From Defluviitaleaceae bacterium (GTDB lineage Bacteria > Bacillota > Clostridia > Lachnospirales > WQUN01): a stretch of 64,000 nucleotides of DNA. The DNA lies in the NCBI GenBank assembly GCA_009785615.1, contig WQVX01000002.1, positions 1 to 64,000 of the forward strand, in the 5' to 3' direction. Shown here piece after piece: positions 8,899-15,805 of this stretch. The notes beneath the pieces were generated by a model that saw nothing but the letters and a program-made list of their open reading frames with translations, had not been told where the DNA came from and searched no databases. The position numbers and the translations under genes were made by a program. Every line of letters starts with the position of its first letter. The first letter of the stretch is position 1.

Positions 8899-10686
8899 TC
8901 ATGCAATAAACAACTGCCCAATCCGGTTTATCAAGCCACCAACAAATAAAGCCATAACAATAGTGGAAAGGGTAATGGTTAAAGCAATTTTAATTTTAAA
9001 TTCTTTAGCAAGGATAGCAAACACAGATAGACAAGGAAGATACAAAAGAGATACAACCCCACCTACAAAGGCTTGTAAAGCTGTTAAGTCTAAAACCAGC
9101 AATGGTGCAACAGACATTTCGCGGCGTACAATACCTAAAATTAATGCAATTACTGCTTCGGCAGGAAGGCCAAGCCAATAAGTTACCAGCGGCTGGGCGT
9201 ATACAGCTATAATATTAAGTAAGCCGGATTCGCTTAATAAAGCGGCGATAATTATAGCTATCATCATGGGCACTTCTGCATCTTTTAAAAAGTGTTTCAT
9301 TCGGGTTATTAATTTTCTTACAAAGGACTTTGGATTGGGTATTAATAAATTTGGTATTTCAATTACCAAAGGGTCAATTGTTCCTTTTACTAACTTTCCG
9401 GCAATTAAAGTTACTGCAACAAACAAGAGAAGAGAAAACAAAATCATAGCCGGAAGCATCCACCATGCGTACCCTGCCAACAGAACAATTAAAGCACCTG
9501 ATTGAGAAATACATGGCACTGCAAAGCAAATGGCGGCACTAATAACAATGCGTTCTTTGCGAGAGGTAGCGGCACGGCTGCCTATAATAGCAGGAACGGC
9601 ACATCCATAGCCCATTAGCATATGTATAAGGCTTCCTCCCTGAACGCCAAGCTTTCTCATAATATTATCAAACAACACACTTATTCTGGGCAAAAAGCCC
9701 GTATCTTCCAAGAAAGTAAAAACGATATAAAACAACAGTACATAAGGAAAAATGAGTGCCAATATCCATTCAAAACTAATTACAAAAATTCCAAATTCCC
9801 CTACTAAAATATTTAAAAACATGCCTTCGGGAAGCAAGGCGGTAAAAAGATTTCGGAAAAATGGCACGATAACCCCATTAACAAGTGGAAGAAAGAAGAG
9901 TGCGCGCAAGCCTCTTCCGCCGCCTATTACTACGCCAATAGCTATAGCCATAACCAAAAAGGCGATAGGAATACCGGGCATAGGTTTCATCATGGCTTCT
10001 CCAAGGCGATCCATAAAGCTTAGGCGAATATCATTTTTATTGCTTACACGCCTTACAATCTCTTTTGCCTTAACCCATGCGTCGACCGGTTCCTTTTGAG
10101 AATTGAAGCGGCATAAAGAACAATTACCACAAGAAATATGTTCGATTTCTTGATTTGTTTCAGGCTTTGCTTCAGTTGGATGAATGCAATCTGTTTTTGG
10201 CGTATTCAATACCATTTCCAGTTTTGTTATAAGTTCGTCAAGCCCTTGCCTTTTTGCTGCTACAGTTGGTACAACCGGCGCATCTAGTTCTTGTTCTAAT
10301 AATTTTGTATTAATGGTTATTCCGTGACGGTCAGCAACATCTAAGAGGTTTAAAGCATATACCAAGGGGATATTGTATTGTTGCAGTTCTAGCCCAAGGC
10401 ATAGATTGCGCTCCAGATTGGAGGCATCTAACACACAAATAATGGCTTGGGCACCACTTTCCATAAAGCTTGTGGCAACGGCTTCTGCTTCAGATGAAGG
10501 CGTTAAAGAATATGTACCCGGTACATCTATCAAGGTGTATTCTTTACCGCCAACAGTAAAGGAGCCTTCCATAAAGGAGACTGTAGAACCTGCATAATTA
10601 GAGCTTATTGCATGGATCCCCGTAAGCTCTGTAAAAAAGATGCTTTTCCCCACATTTGGATTGCCCATGAGCAGTATTCGGCTCAT
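8899..10686 (-). CDS. feoB: Ferrous iron transporter FeoB
   Basis: A 595-residue Fe(II) permease. The N-terminal G domain has G1 GNPNVGKS (8-15), G3 DVPGTYSL and G4 NLLD. A linker with a C-x2-C-x2-C cluster (CGNCSLC) precedes about eight membrane helices containing the gate motifs (GYGCAVPAI and CFAVPCISQSGA). It is shorter than E. coli FeoB (773 residues), as in many Firmicutes. Start and feoA stop overlap (TAATG). It is co-transcribed with a transferase, a lipid flippase-like protein and pssA. FeoC is not seen; the linker cysteines may compensate. Confidence 0.96.
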   Translation of the reverse strand: MSRILLMGNPNVGKSIFFTELTGIHAISSNYAGSTVSFMEGSFTVGGKEYTLIDVPGTYSLTPSSEAEAVATSFMESGAQAIICVLDASNLERNLCLGLELQQYNIPLVYALNLLDVADRHGITINTKLLEQELDAPVVPTVAAKRQGLDELITKLEMVLNTPKTDCIHPTEAKPETNQEIEHISCGNCSLCRFNSQKEPVDAWVKAKEIVRRVSNKNDIRLSFMDRLGEAMMKPMPGIPIAFLVMAIAIGVVIGGGRGLRALFFLPLVNGVIVPFFRNLFTALLPEGMFLNILVGEFGIFVISFEWILALIFPYVLLFYIVFTFLEDTGFLPRISVLFDNIMRKLGVQGGSLIHMLMGYGCAVPAIIGSRAATSRKERIVISAAICFAVPCISQSGALIVLLAGYAWWMLPAMILFSLLLFVAVTLIAGKLVKGTIDPLVIEIPNLLIPNPKSFVRKLITRMKHFLKDAEVPMMIAIIIAALLSESGLLNIIAVYAQPLVTYWLGLPAEAVIALILGIVRREMSVAPLLVLDLTALQAFVGGVVSLLYLPCLSVFAILAKEFKIKIALTITLSTIVMALFVGGLINRIGQLFIA

Positions 10687-10928
10687 TATATAATCTCCCT
10701 AATACTTATCTGCTTTGCAATATCTTTGCCCAATGCAATAGAGTAAGCCTCTTCTATACGTAAAAGAACCGGGCCTCCTAAAGAATAACGATTTTGAATT
10801 GTAACTTGTGTGCCGGCACGCAGCCCCATATTTTCTAATAGTCTGATATTTGGTATGGAAGTTACTTGAAAGGTTCCTTTAACTTTACCTTCATATAAAT
10901 TATTTAAGTTTTCTTGCTTGTTTAGCAC
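10686..10928 (-). CDS. feoA: Ferrous iron transport protein FeoA
   Basis: An 80-residue SH3-like protein. The FeoA pattern is clear: IRLLENMGLRAGTQVTIQNR followed by GGPVLLRIE and IALGKDIAKQI. It acts with FeoB at the membrane. The GTG start follows an AGGGGG ribosome binding site, and the stop overlaps the feoB start by one base. The promoter region upstream is the left copy of the long direct repeat that flanks the restriction-modification island, so the island was inserted immediately behind this gene's control region. Confidence 0.95.
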   Translation of the reverse strand: MLNKQENLNNLYEGKVKGTFQVTSIPNIRLLENMGLRAGTQVTIQNRYSLGGPVLLRIEEAYSIALGKDIAKQISIREII

Positions 10929-11002
10929 AAGAATACCCCCTATGCAATTTTATTATTTGAAACTTTATTTCCTTCCATTGCCTTATTATATTTTTGAAAT
11001 CT

Positions 11003-11018
11003 GTTAGCTGTGACTAAC
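11003..11018. promoter_or_regulatory. Palindromic operator candidate before feoA
   Basis: The inverted repeat GTTAG-CTGTGA-CTAAC lies just downstream of the feoA -10 box, where a repressor would block transcription. The half-sites recall DtxR/IdeR-type iron boxes but the spacing differs. It is conserved in the right repeat at 13747-13762. Confidence 0.4.
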
Positions 11019-11027
11019 TTGATATAT

Positions 11028-11056
11028 AGGATAGCATGTGAAGGATAGTAGGTCAA
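11028..11056 (-). promoter_or_regulatory. Sigma-A-type promoter of the feoAB operon
   Basis: On the minus strand, -35 TTGACC (11056-11051), a 17-nt spacer and -10 TATCCT (11033-11028), about 100 bp before the feoA start. Confidence 0.65.
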
Positions 11057-11138
11057 TGTTTTTAACTCAAAAATTGTTAAAACTATTTTTTTCGGCATAA
11101 TTTTTTTGTATTGCAATGCTGTAACTGAGGAAAAAGAA

Positions 11139-11177
11139 AACATCCAACCGATAACAAAATGAGATCGGTTGGATGTT
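11139..11177 (-). terminator. Hairpin with U-tract at the outer end of the left repeat
   Basis: A perfect 14-bp inverted repeat (AACATCCAACCGAT with ATCGGTTGGATGTT, 11-nt loop). Read on the minus strand it is followed by TTTTCTTTTT, so it looks like an intrinsic terminator that would have insulated feoA from an upstream minus-strand gene. The right copy keeps the stem with one A-T to G-C exchange and one wobble. Confidence 0.6.
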
Positions 11178-11237
11178 GTATGCAATGTGAAAATATCTGC
11201 ATATCGTGATTTTATATCTATATATAGGAATTTTATG

Positions 11238-11266
11238 TTGATGTTAAGGGGGGATTGTGTTACAAT
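11238..11266 (+). promoter_or_regulatory. Promoter of the regulator-methyltransferase operon
   Basis: -35 TTGATG (11238-11243), a 17-nt spacer and -10 TACAAT (11261-11266), giving a leader of under 20 nt before the regulator start. Confidence 0.65.
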
Positions 11267-11289
11267 ACGCAAATAGAGAGGTGAAGTTT

Positions 11290-11532
11290 ATGGTAATTAG
11301 TTATAATCGCTTATGGAAATTGTTAATAGATCGTGGCATAAAAAAATCTCAACTAAAAGAACAAGCAAATATCAGTAGTAACTCACTTGCTAAATTAGGG
11401 AAGAACGAACCCGTTTCTTTAAATACGTTGCAGAAAATCTGCGTTTATCTTGGTTGTGATATAGGTGAAATCGTGGAACTAAATGTAAAACTTGCTAATA
11501 ATGAAGCTATGAAAGGCAGTGAGCAAAGATGA
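11290..11532 (+). CDS. XRE-family regulator of the R-M island
   Basis: An 80-residue helix-turn-helix protein (KSQLKEQANISSNSLAKLG, then VSLNTLQKICVYLGCDIGEIVEL), the short type often found directly before C5 methyltransferase genes. Start is the ATG after GAGAGGTGAAG; an upstream in-frame start lacks a binding site. Its stop overlaps the methyltransferase start (ATGA). It may act as a controller protein that delays endonuclease expression, but no controller-box pair was identified and this role is inferred from position. Confidence 0.82.
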   Translation: MVISYNRLWKLLIDRGIKKSQLKEQANISSNSLAKLGKNEPVSLNTLQKICVYLGCDIGEIVELNVKLANNEAMKGSEQR

Positions 11533-12605
11533 GAGCAGTTTCATTGTTTAGTGGAGCAGGCGGAATGGATATTGGGTTTGTTAAAGCAGGTGTTAATATT
11601 GTATGGGCTAATGAACTAGATGTTGATGCTGCACAAACATATCAGAAGAATCATTCTGATATGGTATTACGACAAAGTGATATTAAAATTGCAAAAGAAG
11701 AACTAAAATACTTTGAAAAAAATATTATTGATTTGGTTTTTGGTGGCCCACCGTGTCAAGGATTTTCAGTTGCAGGAAAAATGAATCCTAATGATGAACG
11801 CAGTCAACTGATTTGGGAATTTTTTGATGTAATTCGTATTTTAAAGCCATCTATGTTTGTTATGGAGAACGTGAAAGCATTAGGCAAACTTACAAAATGG
11901 CAATCAACCAGGGAACTGATAATAAAAACTGCTTTTGACATGGGTTATAACTGTTTTTTTAAAGTCCTCAATGCTGCTGATTATGGCGTTCCTCAAAAAC
12001 GCGAAAGAGTTTTTTTTATAGGTTTTTTGAACACCATTCGTGATACAGAGGTGTTATTTGATAAAGAGATTAGCAAATGTGTTTTACCACGACTAATGTT
12101 AAGAGATGTTTTATTAAGCCTCCCTCCGGCAGGATCAAAAGAGAACCCTATCACCTGTACTGCAAAAATCTCTATTGCAACAAACCCTGTTTTGAGAAAA
12201 TCTCCATATGCAGGAATGCTATTTAATGGCATGGGGCGGCCTTTGGACTTAAATAATCAAGCTAATACCCTTCCCGCTTCAATGGGTGGTAATAAAACCC
12301 CTATTTTAGATGAACTTATCCTTAATAATCCGGGAGCAGAAAACTGGATTTTAGAATATCATAAGCATTTAAAAGGCGGTGGTAAACCAATTCCTCATAT
12401 GAGTGTACCATCTAATATTCGTCGTATTACAACTGTTGAGGCAGCAGCCCTACAGACATTCCCATTAGACTATAATTTTGTTGGCGAGAAATCGTCAGTT
12501 TATCGTCAGATTGGCAATGCTGTTCCGTGTAAATTTGCCGAAGCTGTCGCAAAAGCTGTAATAGACACATATAAAAAAACACATCAAAATGTAAAATTGT
12601 CGTAA
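11529..12605 (+). CDS. DNA (cytosine-5-)-methyltransferase, type II R-M
   Basis: A 358-residue C5 methyltransferase. Motif I FSGAGG (7-12), motif IV GGPPCQGFS with catalytic Cys76, motif VI ENV (113-115), motif VIII QKRER (156-160), a target-recognition region around 190-290 and motifs IX-X ending in QIGNAVP are all present, so it appears functional. It overlaps the regulator by 4 nt and converges on the endonuclease gene with a 6-bp gap. The SacI-like partner suggests the target may be GAGCTC, which is inference; one such site occurs at 53150-53155. Confidence 0.95.
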   Translation: MRAVSLFSGAGGMDIGFVKAGVNIVWANELDVDAAQTYQKNHSDMVLRQSDIKIAKEELKYFEKNIIDLVFGGPPCQGFSVAGKMNPNDERSQLIWEFFDVIRILKPSMFVMENVKALGKLTKWQSTRELIIKTAFDMGYNCFFKVLNAADYGVPQKRERVFFIGFLNTIRDTEVLFDKEISKCVLPRLMLRDVLLSLPPAGSKENPITCTAKISIATNPVLRKSPYAGMLFNGMGRPLDLNNQANTLPASMGGNKTPILDELILNNPGAENWILEYHKHLKGGGKPIPHMSVPSNIRRITTVEAAALQTFPLDYNFVGEKSSVYRQIGNAVPCKFAEAVAKAVIDTYKKTHQNVKLS

Positions 12606-12611
12606 ATCTGT

Positions 12612-13691
12612 TTATACACCAAATTGTTTATGAATTGTATTTCGTATAAACGCCATCGTTTCTTCTTTAAACTTTGTTTCAATCGCTGTTTGTAGTATAT
12701 ACTTTGCATAACGATTAACATCAACGTCTTTAATTAAGCTGAGTAAAGTCAAAGCAAAATAATCAACAGGTACAACATTAACTAAAAAACCACTTGCAAC
12801 ATATTCCTGTATGCAAGGTTGAATCTGATTGTAGTCATAATAAATCTTCCTTCCGATAATAAAGTTCAGTTTAGCCTTTCCGGCAAATAAAACTTTATCA
12901 GCAGCATGACGAAGGTCTTGTTCTGTAAATGACTTATGCTTTAGTTCATTACAGATGAAAAGCGAACCACTTTCATATATATCTAAATCACTAATTTCTT
13001 TGCTTGAAGCTCCGCTTTGGTTAACCGGATGAACCTCAATTATGTAATCCTTATAGGTATCATGCATATATAGCTTATACAAACCGGCGATGACAAGTGT
13101 CAATATCTCTCCCTCAAAATTTTTACATAATAAACAATCTATTAAGTCATACAATTTGGTAGCGTTTGTATCTAACTTTTATATGTCAAAATTTGTAAGA
13201 TGTTCTTTTTCTGTCTTAATCACAAGTAGTTTTTGAATAGCATACACAAGTCCATTGTATGCTTCCTTAGCATTCTCTATTTTAGGCAAATTATCACAAA
13301 GCGCAAATAATATTTGTTGGTCACGCCCTCTACGAACAGCGTTTGTTTTGCTTAATTCAGGAAATCTTGCAGGTTTATTTAAAAACGGTTCATTGGAGCC
13401 ACCTAAAGCTTTACCTAGTTTTGTCATTTCAAATTTTACTATTGCACCGTGGCAGATGCTTCGTGCATCATATGCCCCGGGAAGGGAAGAGCCGGCTTGT
13501 AGTGCAAGTGGATTTATATTGCCATCTGTGGCTTTTGCTGCAAGTGCGGTTACAAGTATATACTTATAAGTTAAATGTGTGTTATCTAAAACAAAATCAA
13601 TAAGTTCGTGATGGCAACTCTGATGTTTATTGGGCTTTTGAGCATCAGTTAAAGCACGATATAGGGTGTTTTTTACATCATCAAGTTTCAT
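12612..13691 (-). pseudogene. SacI-family restriction endonuclease gene with an in-frame stop
   Basis: Two reading frames, 13691-13179 (170 residues) and 13154-12612 (180 residues), lie in the same frame, separated only by a TAA at 13181-13179 and nine sense codons. Read through, they give about 358 residues resembling the SacI family: an N-terminal helical domain (ARSICHGAIV, NEPFLNKPARF) and a PD-(D/E)xK-like core (DLDIY, then NELKHK). The catalytic motif is wholly in the second part. No ribosome binding site precedes that part, so the endonuclease is probably inactive unless the stop is read through or is a sequencing error. Family assignment is by remembered pattern. Confidence 0.7.
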
Positions 13692-13699
13692 ATTCTAAG

Positions 13700-13920
13700 C
13701 CCCCTATGCAATTTTATTATTACCTTTATTATATTTTTGAAATCTGTTAGCTGTGACTAACTTGATATATAGGATAGCATGTGAAGGGATAATAGGTCAA
13801 TGTTTTTAACTCAAAAATTGTTAAAACTATTTTTTTCGGCATAATTTTTTTTGTATTGCAATGCTATACCTACGGCAAAATACAACATCCAATCGGTAAC
13901 AAAATGAGACCGGTTGGATG
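13700..13920. repeat. Right copy of the long direct repeat flanking the R-M island
   Basis: About 221 bp, closely matching 10936-11175, including promoter, palindrome and terminal hairpin, with a deletion of about 20 bp. It lies directly before the endonuclease start just as the left copy lies before feoA. Confidence 0.9.
13771..13800 (-). promoter_or_regulatory. Copied feo-type promoter before the endonuclease gene
   Basis: On the minus strand, TTGACC (13800-13795), an 18-nt spacer (one longer than in the feoA copy) and TATCCT (13776-13771). The palindrome GTTAG...CTAAC is retained at 13747-13762. The endonuclease gene therefore appears to use a duplicate of the iron-uptake promoter. Confidence 0.55.
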
Positions 13921-13932
13921 ATATAGCACCTC

Positions 13933-14027
13933 CACTTCGCACTAACGTGCTTCGTGTCGGTGAAGGGGGCCGCAATTTCCGCTTACATCAACACGTAAAC
14001 GTGTTAATGTCAATCGGAATTGCTATA
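13933..14027 (+). repeat. Dispersed structured repeat, copy 1
   Basis: A 95-bp element also found at 57834-57919 (same strand) and 58431-58525 (opposite strand). It contains two hairpins: GCAC-TAAC-GTGC nested in CTTC...GAAG, and a long stem joining GCAATTTCCG and CGGAATTGC with inner ACATCAACACG/CGTGTTAATGT. It is non-coding. It sits at the junction between the R-M island repeat and the phage remnant. Confidence 0.85.
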
Positions 14028-14103
14028 ATGCAATTTGAAAGTAAAAATAAAAGATGGGCCTTTTGGGCAAAAAAAACGTGTTATTATAGTAGTGTAAAAA
14101 ATT

Positions 14104-14130
14104 ACGGCTACCGAATTGGTGGCCGTTTTT
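14104..14130 (+). terminator. Terminator-like hairpin
   Basis: Stem ACGGCTACC/GGTGGCCGT with a 5-nt loop and a T-run. It lies in the non-coding stretch between the dispersed repeat and the tail chaperone gene. Confidence 0.6.
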
Positions 14131-14184
14131 CGTTGGATAAAATCACCTATCCAAATATTTTTTTGGAAGGATTTTATAAATTAC

Positions 14185-14210
14185 AAAGCAGTGGATGCAC
14201 TGCTTTTTTT
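14185..14210 (+). terminator. Terminator-like hairpin before the tail chaperone gene
   Basis: Stem AAAGCAGTG/CACTGCTTT with a 4-nt loop, followed by seven T. It ends 17 nt before the next start codon, so it may act as a leader attenuator or terminate upstream phage transcription. Confidence 0.6.
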
Positions 14211-14227
14211 AGTTAGGAGGTGACATC

Positions 14228-14602
14228 ATGTTTTTATCTAAAAAGAAGAACATTAAAAAAATGAGGAGGACTATAGGAAAAATCGCTCCTGAGATTCTGT
14301 CTGTTTCAGACGAGTTTAAAAGGGTCAAAGAAATGATTGACAATGAAAGGAGTTCAGGGAGTGAGGATGCAGAAATTTTGGTGAAAAGCGTCAAAGAATT
14401 TATTGGCATCCTATTTATACAGCAGTATGACGATATTATCAAAATACTTTCGGCACTCTCTAAAATTTCGCCAAAGGAAATGGAGGAAAAAAATATTGGC
14501 GAAATTATGGATGTGGTAAATGAAATTTTAGCAGATGAAGCGTTTATACACTTTTTCCCGGATTTAAGTCCAAAAGTGCGGAAACCACAATCTGCTATGT
14601 AG
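14228..14602 (+). CDS. Phage tail assembly chaperone-like protein (remnant)
   Basis: A 124-residue, charged, helical protein without a clear signature (MFLSKKKNIKKMRR..., FIGILFIQQYDDIIKILSAL, LADEAFIHFFPDL). Size, composition and position before a tape-measure gene match phage tail assembly chaperones, which normally sit just upstream and often use a -1 frameshift; no slippery overlap is visible here. A strong AGGAGG precedes the ATG. The YbjQ-like array now separates it from the tape-measure gene. The assignment is mostly by context. Confidence 0.5.
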   Translation: MFLSKKKNIKKMRRTIGKIAPEILSVSDEFKRVKEMIDNERSSGSEDAEILVKSVKEFIGILFIQQYDDIIKILSALSKISPKEMEEKNIGEIMDVVNEILADEAFIHFFPDLSPKVRKPQSAM

Positions 14603-14649
14603 TTAAGGTTTGGTGAGGCCGATGGATAGGGTGATTTTGGTCATTCTCC

Positions 14650-14892
14650 TTAATCTTCATACTTTACAGCAGTACCGTAAACAAAAGCTTGGCCGCTTTC
14701 AAATATCCAGCGAACATTGATAATTGCATCAGCACCTAAAGCTGTTGCCTCTACGGTCATTCGTTTTATCGCGCGGTTTCTAATTTTATCTGATATGAAA
14801 GTTCCATATAATAATGGAACTCCATCACCGGATACTAAGCCAAGAGGTTTCAGAGTTTTACCGGGTATGTAATCAGTATTAACTAAAAGCAT
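14650..14892 (-). CDS. YbjQ-like (UPF0145) protein, copy A2
   Basis: An 80-residue protein of the YbjQ/UPF0145 type, once proposed to bind heavy metals; the function is unknown. The family core is present (IPGKTLKPLGLVSG, TALGADAIINVRW, YGTAVK). Start is the ATG after AAGGAGA; eight upstream in-frame codons run back into the previous gene's end. It is the last of four tandem copies and is most like the copy at 15161-15403 (both end ESGQAFVYGTAVKYED). The 511-bp offset between them equals that of the other pair. Confidence 0.8.
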   Translation of the reverse strand: MLLVNTDYIPGKTLKPLGLVSGDGVPLLYGTFISDKIRNRAIKRMTVEATALGADAIINVRWIFESGQAFVYGTAVKYED

Positions 14893-14905
14893 AACATCAT
14901 TCTCC

Positions 14906-15148
14906 TTAATCTTCATACTTTACGGCAGTGCCATAAACAAAAACTTGATTGCCATTAAATATCCATCGGATATTGATAATTGCATCAGCACCTAAAGATG
15001 TTGCATCTTCTATTATAAGTTTTTTAGCTTTATCTATGGTTTTATCTGCCACAATTGTTCCAAAATTTAACGGAATCTTATATCCAGATACCAAACCAAG
15101 ATGTTTAAGTACTTTACCCGATATGTGATCAGTATTAACTAAAAGCAT
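14906..15148 (-). CDS. YbjQ-like (UPF0145) protein, copy B2
   Basis: 80 residues with the same fold signature (GADAIINIRW, YGTAVKYED). It belongs to the B type together with the copy at 15417-15659 (TIDKAKKLI, FNGNQVFVYG). Intergenic spacing to its neighbours is 12-13 bp, each gene having the same ribosome binding site, so the four genes form one operon. No metal-ligand cysteines or histidines stand out, so metal binding is doubtful. Confidence 0.8.
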   Translation of the reverse strand: MLLVNTDHISGKVLKHLGLVSGYKIPLNFGTIVADKTIDKAKKLIIEDATSLGADAIINIRWIFNGNQVFVYGTAVKYED

Positions 15149-15160
15149 ATATCATTCTCC

Positions 15161-15403
15161 TTAATCTTCGTACTTTACAGCAGTGCCGTAAACAAAAGCT
15201 TGACCGCTTTCAAATATCCATCGGACATTGATAATTGCATCAGCACCTAAAGCGGTTGCCTCTGCTATCATAAATTTTATGGCACGGCTTCTAATTTTAT
15301 TTATTACGAAAGTACCATAAAATAATGGAATTCCCTCACCAGATACTAACCCAAGAGGTTTAAGAGTTTTACCAGGTATATGATCAATATTAACTAAAAG
15401 CAT
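15161..15403 (-). CDS. YbjQ-like (UPF0145) protein, copy A1
   Basis: 80 residues, A type (IRSRAIKFMIAEATALGADAII, FESGQAFVYG). It differs from the last copy at scattered positions over the whole length, so the duplication is not very recent. YbjQ-type proteins form ring oligomers in known structures; tandem A and B types could build a mixed ring, which is inference. Confidence 0.8.
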   Translation of the reverse strand: MLLVNIDHIPGKTLKPLGLVSGEGIPLFYGTFVINKIRSRAIKFMIAEATALGADAIINVRWIFESGQAFVYGTAVKYED

Positions 15404-15416
15404 AACATCATTCTCC

Positions 15417-15659
15417 TTAATCTTCGTACTTTACGGCAGTGCCATAAACAAAAACTTGATTGCCATTAAATATCCATCGGATGCTGATAATTGCATCAGC
15501 ACCTAAAGCTGTTGCATCTTCTACTATAAGCTTTTTAGCTTTATCTATAGTTTTGCTTGAAACAATTGTTCCTGGATTAAGTGGAACCTTATAGCAAGAT
15601 ACCAAACCAAGATATTTCAGTGTTTTACCAGGTATGTGTTCAGCAGTAACTAAAAGCAT
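15417..15659 (-). CDS. YbjQ-like (UPF0145) protein, copy B1
   Basis: 80 residues, B type and first gene of the array (HIPGKTLKYLGLVSC, TALGADAIISIRW, FNGNQVFVYG). A GAGGAG ribosome binding site precedes the ATG. The array promoter should lie in 15660-15760; a weak TTTACC/TTTAAT pair with 17-nt spacing is visible there. The gene is divergent from the tape-measure gene, with about 146 bp between start codons. Confidence 0.8.
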   Translation of the reverse strand: MLLVTAEHIPGKTLKYLGLVSCYKVPLNPGTIVSSKTIDKAKKLIVEDATALGADAIISIRWIFNGNQVFVYGTAVKYED

Positions 15660-15805
15660 AAAATCATTCTCCTCAATATTAAAACTAAGTTTATATACTA
15701 GGTAAAGAGTATCATTATGGTGGATGTAGTGGCAAGGACTATTTTCGACAATGTTTAAGTTGAATGTATGTATGCAATAAAAAATATAAAAGTGAGGTAA
15801 TATTA

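Larger units (their letters stand above)
10936..11175. repeat. Left copy of the long direct repeat flanking the R-M island
   Basis: About 240 bp, closely matching 13700-13920 in the same orientation. It carries the feoA promoter, a palindrome and a terminator-like hairpin. The right copy lacks roughly 20 bp near 10960-10985. Both copies start with CCCCCTATGCAATTTT and end with GGTTGGATG. Confidence 0.9.
11176..13699. mobile_element. Restriction-modification island between long direct repeats
   Basis: A 2.5-kb block holding only an XRE regulator, a C5 methyltransferase and a SacI-like endonuclease gene. It is bordered by directly repeated 240/221-bp copies of the feoA upstream region. No integrase or transposase is present. 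The arrangement fits insertion with long target duplication, a mode described for restriction-modification genes. Confidence 0.65.
14650..15659 (-). repeat. Tandem duplication of a two-gene YbjQ-like unit
   Basis: Four paralogous genes in the order B-A-B-A on the minus strand. Equivalent positions are offset by exactly 511 bp (14650 to 15161 and 14906 to 15417), showing that a two-gene unit was duplicated as a block after A and B had already diverged. Confidence 0.85.

Noticed and set aside
10940-11272. A 110-codon minus-strand frame overlapping the left long repeat
   Set aside because: It runs through the feoA promoter, a palindrome and a terminator hairpin, has low-complexity composition and no ribosome binding site; the homologous right repeat does not keep it.
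11238-11290. Controller-protein boxes before the R-M regulator
   Set aside because: Only short AT-rich repeats (TATATCTATATATA) are present; no convincing pair of symmetrical sites.
13914-14216. A 100-codon plus-strand frame across the dispersed repeat
   Set aside because: It covers two terminators and the structured repeat, and copies 2 and 3 do not preserve the frame.
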